From contig JAEDGW010000086.1 in the NCBI GenBank assembly GCA_016297325.1, positions 1 to 10,835 on the forward strand: a DNA stretch of 10,835 bases, given 5' to 3'. This DNA comes from Coprococcus sp. (GTDB lineage: Bacteria; Bacillota; Clostridia; Lachnospirales; Lachnospiraceae). Numbering within the stretch: position 1 is the stretch's first letter; each line of letters begins with the position of its first letter. This document shows, piece after piece, positions 7,000 to 10,835 of the stretch. Below the pieces are notes generated by a model. It searched no databases, was not told where the DNA came from, and worked only from the letters and a program-made list of their open reading frames with translations. Both the position numbers and the translations under genes were made by a program.

Positions 7000-7010
7000 C
7001 GAAGGACATT
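7000..7010 (+). repeat. Direct repeat B, first copy (second at 7108-7118)
   Basis: CGAAGGACATT occurs here and again at 7108-7118, 108 bases apart. The second copy sits inside the left half of the palindrome, where GACATTCT can pair with AGAATGTC at 7197-7204. The first copy could therefore compete for the same right arm over GACATT. Confidence 0.45.
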
Positions 7011-7082
7011 TTTGTTAATAGATTATCTCGCACACATTTAATTAAGTCACAATCAGATAATTTTGATAGAAAGAATAAATTG

Positions 7083-7223
7083 CTTGTGATTGGCTGTATA
7101 TGCCATTCGAAGGACATTCTACTCCGCCGGTCCTTAGGTGGTGCGTAAGCAGCACCTTAGTACCGCTGCAGGAGTAGACGAGCGGGAGCGCTCCGAAGAA
7201 TGTCATATACAGCCAATCACAAG
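7083..7223. repeat. 141-base long palindrome / structured RNA element
   Basis: The ends form a perfect 20-base inverted repeat (7083-7102 with 7204-7223). After one mismatch, five more pairs follow (7104-7108 with 7198-7202). Inside are 7118-7125 with 7171-7178 (TCTACTCC/GGAGTAGA), GC-CGGT 7126-7131 with ACCG-ct-GC 7162-7169, and a terminal stem 7133-7144 with 7149-7160 (two mismatches) capped by GTAA, a GNRA-type tetraloop. GAGCG-GGAG-CGCTC (7180-7193) makes a side hairpin. Alternatively, 7113-7120 pairs with 7197-7204. The regular nesting shows that it folds. It may be a palindromic repeat or MITE-like element, or a cis-regulatory RNA for serC. No T-run follows it. Confidence 0.75.
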
Positions 7224-7281
7224 TGCATTCAGCTTAAAGCAAAATTATCGTCACAAAATCAAAGAAGGAGAGATAACAAAA

Positions 7282-8364
7282 ATGGCAAGAGTGTACAACT
7301 TTTCAGCAGGCCCTTCAGTTCTTCCTGAGGTGGTGTTAAAAGAGGCAGCAGAAGAAATGCTTGATTATAAGGGAACAGGCATGAGCGTAATGGAGATGAG
7401 CCACAGGTCCAAAGCCTTCGACAATATCATCAAAGAGGCAGAGAAGGATCTCAGAGATCTCATGAATATACCTGACAACTACAAGGTGCTTTTCCTTCAG
7501 GGAGGAGCTTCTCAGCAGTTCGCAGCAATTCCAATGAATCTCATGAAGAATGGTGTAGCTGATTACATCATTACAGGTCAGTGGGCAAAGAAAGCATACG
7601 AAGAAGCAAAGAAATATGGAAAGGCAGTTGCAGTTGCATCATCAGCAGACAAGACTTTCTCATATATCCCAGACTGTTCAGATCTTCCAATCGATGACGA
7701 TGCTGATTATGTTTACATTTGTCATAACAATACTATATATGGAACAACATACCACACACTTCCTAACACAAAGGGCAAGATACTCGTTGCAGATATGTCA
7801 TCAGACATTCTCTCACAGCCTGTAAATGTTGAGGATTATGGTATGATCTACTTTGGTGTACAGAAGAACGTTGGTCCTGCTGGTGTTGTAGTGGCTATCA
7901 TCCGTGAGGATCTCATCAGAGATGACGTTATGCCATTTACACCAACCATGCTCAAGTACAAGACCCAGGCAGATGCAGACTCACTCTACAACACACCTCC
8001 ATGCTACGGTATCTATATCTGTGGCAAGGTATTCAAGTGGGTTAAGGAGATGGGCGGCCTTGAGGCTATGAAGGCTCACAACGAGAAGAAGGCTAAGATT
8101 CTTTATGATTTCCTCGACAGTTCAGAGCTCTTCAAGGGAACTGTAGTAAAGGAAGACCGTTCACTCATGAACGTACCATTTGTAACAGGAGACGCAGATC
8201 TTGATGCCAAGTTCGTCAAGGAGGCTACAGAGGCAGGATTTGTCAACCTCAAGGGCCACAGAACAGTAGGTGGTATGAGAGCATCTATCTACAACGCAAT
8301 GCCGATCGAGGGCGTTGAGAAGCTTGTAGAGTTCATGAAGAAGTTCGAGGCAGAGAACAAGTAA
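7282..8364 (+). CDS. serC: Phosphoserine aminotransferase
   Basis: A PLP enzyme that transfers an amino group from glutamate to 3-phosphohydroxypyruvate, giving phosphoserine; many homologues also act in pyridoxal phosphate synthesis. The protein has 360 residues, the normal SerC length. It opens with the family signature RVYNFSAGPSVLP and has the phosphate-binding FLQGGASQQFAAIPMN segment. It carries the PLP-binding lysine K195 in FGVQKNVGPAG and a C-terminal GHRTVGGMRASIYNA motif. ATG 7282 has AAGAAGGAG about 11 bases upstream. The frame stays open to a GTG at 7138, but those residues translate the palindromic element and are not SerC-like. serA follows after 108 bases, so the two steps of phosphoserine synthesis are adjacent, in the order opposite to the reactions. 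Confidence 0.97.
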   Translation: MARVYNFSAGPSVLPEVVLKEAAEEMLDYKGTGMSVMEMSHRSKAFDNIIKEAEKDLRDLMNIPDNYKVLFLQGGASQQFAAIPMNLMKNGVADYIITGQWAKKAYEEAKKYGKAVAVASSADKTFSYIPDCSDLPIDDDADYVYICHNNTIYGTTYHTLPNTKGKILVADMSSDILSQPVNVEDYGMIYFGVQKNVGPAGVVVAIIREDLIRDDVMPFTPTMLKYKTQADADSLYNTPPCYGIYICGKVFKWVKEMGGLEAMKAHNEKKAKILYDFLDSSELFKGTVVKEDRSLMNVPFVTGDADLDAKFVKEATEAGFVNLKGHRTVGGMRASIYNAMPIEGVEKLVEFMKKFEAENK

Positions 8365-8472
8365 TATTAAGTATTACATAGTAGAAGACGATATAGATAG
8401 TGGCGGGTGATCGTAAAGTTTGCAGTATGTGATCATACAATTACCTGTGTCACAGAAAAGGGAGAAAAAGAC

Positions 8473-9639
8473 ATGTCAGTAAAGATTAATTGCTTAAATC
8501 CTATCGCAGCATGCGGTATGGAACTTTTACCTGATACATATGAAGTAACAGACAATTTCGCAGATGCAGATGCAGTTCTTGTCAGAAGTGCATCAATGCA
8601 TGATCTTGAGCTGTCAGACAACCTTCTGGCAGTAGCCCGTGCAGGTGCGGGTGTCAACAACATTCCACTTGATAAGTGCGCTGAGAAGGGTATCGTAGTA
8701 TTCAACACACCGGGAGCAAATGCAAACGGTGTTAAGGAGCTTGTAGTAGCAGCGCTTCTCATGGCTTCAAGAGACCTTGTTGGCGGTTACAATTGGGTTA
8801 AGGACAATGCCGCTGAGGCGGATATCGCCAAGATGGTGGAGAAGCAGAAGAAGAACTACGCAGGCAATGAGATCCTCGGCAAGAAGCTCGGTGTAATCGG
8901 ACTTGGCGCCATCGGAGCAAAAGTTGCAAATGTTGCACTTAAGCTCGGTATGCAGGTATACGGATATGATCCATATGTGTCAGTAGATGCAGCATGGGGA
9001 CTTTCAAAGGATGTAAAGCACATCACAAATGTAGAGGATATCTACAGAGATTGTGATTATATAACAGTTCATGTTCCTGCACTTGACAGCACAAAGGGCA
9101 TGATCAATGCAGATGCATTTGCAATGATGAAGGATGGCGTTAAGATCCTCAACTTCGCAAGAGACGTTTTGGTCAACGATGAGGATATGAAGGCGGCACT
9201 CGACTCGGGCAAGGTTGCAAAGTATATGACAGACTTCCCTAACCCGGCCATAGCAGGTTACAAGAACGTTGTAGCATTCCCACATCTTGGAGCTTCAACA
9301 GCAGAGTCAGAGGACAATTGTGCAGTTATGGCTTGTAAGGAGATCAAGTCATATATCAACGATGGAAACATCAAGAATTCTGTAAATTATCCAAATGTCA
9401 ACATGGGACAGTGCAGTGATGTAGCCAGAGTTACAATCTGCCACAAGAACATTCCTAACATGCTCACCCAGTTCACAGGAGTATTCTCCAAGAAGGGTGG
9501 CAACGTATCAGGAATGATCAGCAAGGCAAAGGGCGATTATGCATACTCAATCCTTGATATTGGTGTAGAGCCAACAGCAGACGACATCGCAGAACTCTCA
9601 GCAATCGAGGGAGTAGTAAAGGTAAGAGTCATAAAATAA
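8473..9639 (+). CDS. serA: D-3-phosphoglycerate dehydrogenase, ACT-domain short form
   Basis: It oxidises 3-phosphoglycerate to 3-phosphohydroxypyruvate with NAD+, the first committed step of serine synthesis. The 388 residues comprise a D-2-hydroxyacid dehydrogenase body with the Rossmann motif GVIGLGAIGAKVA, substrate-loop RAGAGVNNIPL, catalytic R230 in NFARD and H271 in FPHLGAST, and an ACT domain over about the last 70 residues, the usual site of serine feedback. The catalytic glutamate normally found as EP is not seen: the segment reads DFPNP with N257. I believe related clostridial and Bacteroides enzymes share a DFP form, so this is probably family variation. ATG 8473 follows GGGAG (8460-8464). 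An in-frame GTG at 8407 is rejected: the added residues are unconserved. The serC-serA gap holds only a weak GTATG/CATAC hairpin (8425-8438). Confidence 0.95.
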   Translation: MSVKINCLNPIAACGMELLPDTYEVTDNFADADAVLVRSASMHDLELSDNLLAVARAGAGVNNIPLDKCAEKGIVVFNTPGANANGVKELVVAALLMASRDLVGGYNWVKDNAAEADIAKMVEKQKKNYAGNEILGKKLGVIGLGAIGAKVANVALKLGMQVYGYDPYVSVDAAWGLSKDVKHITNVEDIYRDCDYITVHVPALDSTKGMINADAFAMMKDGVKILNFARDVLVNDEDMKAALDSGKVAKYMTDFPNPAIAGYKNVVAFPHLGASTAESEDNCAVMACKEIKSYINDGNIKNSVNYPNVNMGQCSDVARVTICHKNIPNMLTQFTGVFSKKGGNVSGMISKAKGDYAYSILDIGVEPTADDIAELSAIEGVVKVRVIK

Positions 9640-9695
9640 TTAAAAATATAAAATTCAGTAGTTCGCGAATATCGAGCTGATTACTATATTTTTAA
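9640..9695 (+). terminator. AT-rich hairpin after serA, possible terminator
   Basis: TTAAAAATATA (9640-9650), beginning directly after the serA stop, is perfectly complementary to TATATTTTTAA (9685-9695). Inside, TCAG 9655-9658 pairs with CTGA 9677-9680, and TTCG 9662-9665 pairs with CGAG 9673-9676 with one wobble. The T-run lies in the right arm, so it could end serCA transcription on the plus strand, but the stem is AT-rich and weak. No convincing promoter for asd was found downstream, so read-through is possible. Confidence 0.45.
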
Positions 9696-9720
9696 GAACA
9701 GATGAAAGAACGCTGTTCAT
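9696..9720 (+). promoter_or_regulatory. Small hairpin with two alternative pairings upstream of asd
   Basis: GAACAG (9696-9701) can pair with CTGTTC (9713-9718), while ATGAA (9702-9706) can pair with TTCAT (9716-9720). The two cannot form together. It lies directly after the AT-rich hairpin and 23 bases before the asd ribosome binding site. The stems are short and may be chance. Confidence 0.25.
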
Positions 9721-9756
9721 TTATCGTCATATAAAAACAGATAGGAGAGAAGAAAA

Positions 9757-10835
9757 ATGAGTGACAAGTTAAAGGTAGGTATCCTTGGCGCAACAGGTAT
9801 GGTAGGTCAGAGATTTATCTCACTTCTTGAGAACCATCCTTGGTTTGAGGTTGTTACAGTTGCAGCCAGCCCAAGAAGCGCAGGAAAGACATATGAAGAG
9901 GCAGTAGGTGACAGATGGAAGATGGATACACCGATGCCTGAGGCAGTTAAGAAGCTTGTAGTATACAATGTCAATGAGGTGGAGAAGGTCGCTTCTACAG
10001 TTGATTTCGTATTCTCAGCAGTAGATATGACAAAGGATGAGATCAAGGCTATAGAGGAGGCTTATGCCAAGACAGAGACTCCTGTAGTTTCAAACAACTC
10101 AGCTCACAGATGGACTCCTGATGTTCCTATGATGGTTCCAGAGATCAATGCAGATCATGCAGAGGTTATAGAGTTCCAGAAGAAGAGACTTGGAACAGAG
10201 AGAGGATTTGTTGCAGTTAAGCCTAACTGTTCAATCCAGAGCTACGCACCTGTACTCACAGCATGGATGCCATTTGAGCCATACGAGGTAATCGTAAGCA
10301 CTTATCAGGCAATTTCAGGAGCAGGCAAGACATTCAAGGACTGGCCTGAGATGCTTGGCAATATCATTCCATATATCGGCGGTGAGGAAGAGAAGTCAGA
10401 GAAGGAGCCACTCAGAATCTGGGGTAAGGTAGACAAGGAGAATGGTGTAATCGTACCTGCAGAGGGAATCACCATCACAAGCCAGTGTATCAGAGTTCCG
10501 GTTCTCAACGGACATACAGCAACTGTATTTGTAAAGTTCAGAAAGAACCCTACAAAGGAGCAGCTCATCGAGGCTATGACAAGCTTCAAGGGCGCACCTC
10601 AGGAACTGAACCTTCCAAGTGCACCAAAGCAGTTCATCCAGTACCTTGAGGAGGACAACAGGCCACAGGTATCTCTGGATGTTGACTTTGAGAACGGTAT
10701 GGGTATAAGCGTTGGACGTCTCCGTGAGGATTCAGTATATGACTGGAAGTTCGTTGGCCTTTCACACAATACTGTAAGAGGTGCTGCAGGTGGTGCGGTT
10801 CTCTGTGCAGAGCTTCTGAAGGCTAAGGGATATAT
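9757..10835 (+). CDS. asd: Aspartate-semialdehyde dehydrogenase, archaeal/fungal type, 3' end cut by the window edge
   Basis: It reduces aspartyl phosphate to aspartate semialdehyde with NADPH, the branch point to lysine, diaminopimelate, methionine and threonine. The frame has 359 codons and is still open at the window edge; the family is about 360 residues, so only the last few residues should be missing. The N-terminus KVGILGATGMVGQRFISLLE is a Rossmann nucleotide-binding loop. C158 in VKPNCSIQ is the active-site nucleophile, and H253 in LNGHTATVFVKF the matching acid-base residue. SNNSAHRW and VPEIN segments place it in the archaeal/fungal-type branch rather than the E. coli or B. subtilis types. 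ATG 9757 has AGGAGAG (9743-9749). It lies 117 bases after serA, behind a possible terminator, so it may be read partly from serCA or from an unseen promoter. Confidence 0.95.
   Translation, partial: MSDKLKVGILGATGMVGQRFISLLENHPWFEVVTVAASPRSAGKTYEEAVGDRWKMDTPMPEAVKKLVVYNVNEVEKVASTVDFVFSAVDMTKDEIKAIEEAYAKTETPVVSNNSAHRWTPDVPMMVPEINADHAEVIEFQKKRLGTERGFVAVKPNCSIQSYAPVLTAWMPFEPYEVIVSTYQAISGAGKTFKDWPEMLGNIIPYIGGEEEKSEKEPLRIWGKVDKENGVIVPAEGITITSQCIRVPVLNGHTATVFVKFRKNPTKEQLIEAMTSFKGAPQELNLPSAPKQFIQYLEEDNRPQVSLDVDFENGMGISVGRLREDSVYDWKFVGLSHNTVRGAAGGAVLCAELLKAKGY

Larger units (their letters stand above)
6877..7281 (+). other. Long AT-rich leader upstream of serC, no convincing gene
   Basis: This stretch up to the serC start has no ORF with both a ribosome binding site and protein-like content. 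The first 200 bases are clearly more AT-rich than the genes. It contains a small hairpin, CTTGC 6933-6937 with GCAAG 6943-6947; a possible ATTATCT/AGATAAT stem (7022-7028 with 7055-7061); two pairs of 11-base direct repeats; and the large palindrome at 7083-7223. I looked for T-box landmarks (AGGGTGGNACCGCG followed by a terminator) and did not find them. No known riboswitch is recognised. The serC ribosome binding site, AAGAAGGAG, lies at 7262-7270. Confidence 0.5.

Noticed and set aside
6920..7117. Minus-strand 65-codon ORF starting MSFEWHIQPITS, with GGAG four bases upstream
   Set aside because: It begins inside the palindrome, and its HIQPITS peptide reappears in the plus-strand frame only because of the inverted repeat. 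The rest is AT-rich, Leu/Phe/Ser-rich sequence with no recognisable fold, and MSF recurs because of direct repeat B.
7138..7281. N-terminal extension of SerC from a GTG at 7138
   Set aside because: The extra 48 residues translate the palindromic element. The SerC signature and a good ribosome binding site begin at 7282.
7083..7281. T-box riboswitch before serC
   Set aside because: AGGTGGTGCG at 7136-7145 only loosely resembles the T-box sequence. There is no recognisable Stem I or downstream terminator with a T-run.
9702..9734. Ten-codon ORF upstream of asd
   Set aside because: No ribosome binding site and no regulatory codon run; it is within chance expectation.

Overview
The window reads as chromosomal DNA from an anaerobic, low-to-mid GC Firmicute, most likely Clostridia and probably Lachnospiraceae. 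The reasons are strong AGGAGG-type ribosome binding sites before every gene, AGA-rich arginine codon use, the short two-subunit (LeuC2/LeuD2) isopropylmalate isomerase, a 4Fe-4S-type dihydroxyacid dehydratase, a ~390-residue SerA with an ACT tail, and an archaeal/fungal-type Asd. This placement is inferred from protein style. No rRNA or other phylogenetic marker is present.

Layout. Bases 1-173 hold the first 57 codons of a LysR-type regulator on the minus strand. A 118-base divergent region (174-291) carries two overlapping promoters and a 10-base palindrome. Five plus-strand genes follow: leuC (292-1557), leuD (1665-2153), leuB (2191-3273), ilvD (3301-4974) and ilvB (5085-6758). They end at a strong hairpin terminator at 6781-6826. 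A new promoter (6842-6870) starts a leader of about 400 bases without a convincing gene. This leader contains a 141-base, almost fully self-complementary element (7083-7223) just before serC (7282-8364) and serA (8473-9639). An AT-rich terminator-like hairpin (9640-9695) separates serA from asd (9757 to the window end), which lacks only its last few codons.

Function. LeuCD and LeuB carry out the isomerisation and oxidative decarboxylation of leucine synthesis. IlvB and IlvD supply the first and third steps of the valine/isoleucine route, whose product 2-ketoisovalerate feeds leucine synthesis. The partners leuA, ilvC and the AHAS small subunit are not in the window. SerA and SerC make phosphoserine from 3-phosphoglycerate. 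Asd makes aspartate semialdehyde for lysine, methionine, threonine and, through threonine, isoleucine. The window is therefore an amino acid biosynthesis block with one likely local regulator.

The enzymes look ordinary and intact. The least explained DNA lies between genes: the long palindrome and leader before serC, the hairpin with a buried perfect Shine-Dalgarno sequence before ilvB, the bulged hairpin between leuC and leuD, and the compact divergent promoter region. I saw no mobile-element gene, CRISPR array, tRNA or rRNA. I found no convincing evidence of a new multi-gene system. The best candidate for something undescribed is the structured element ahead of serC.
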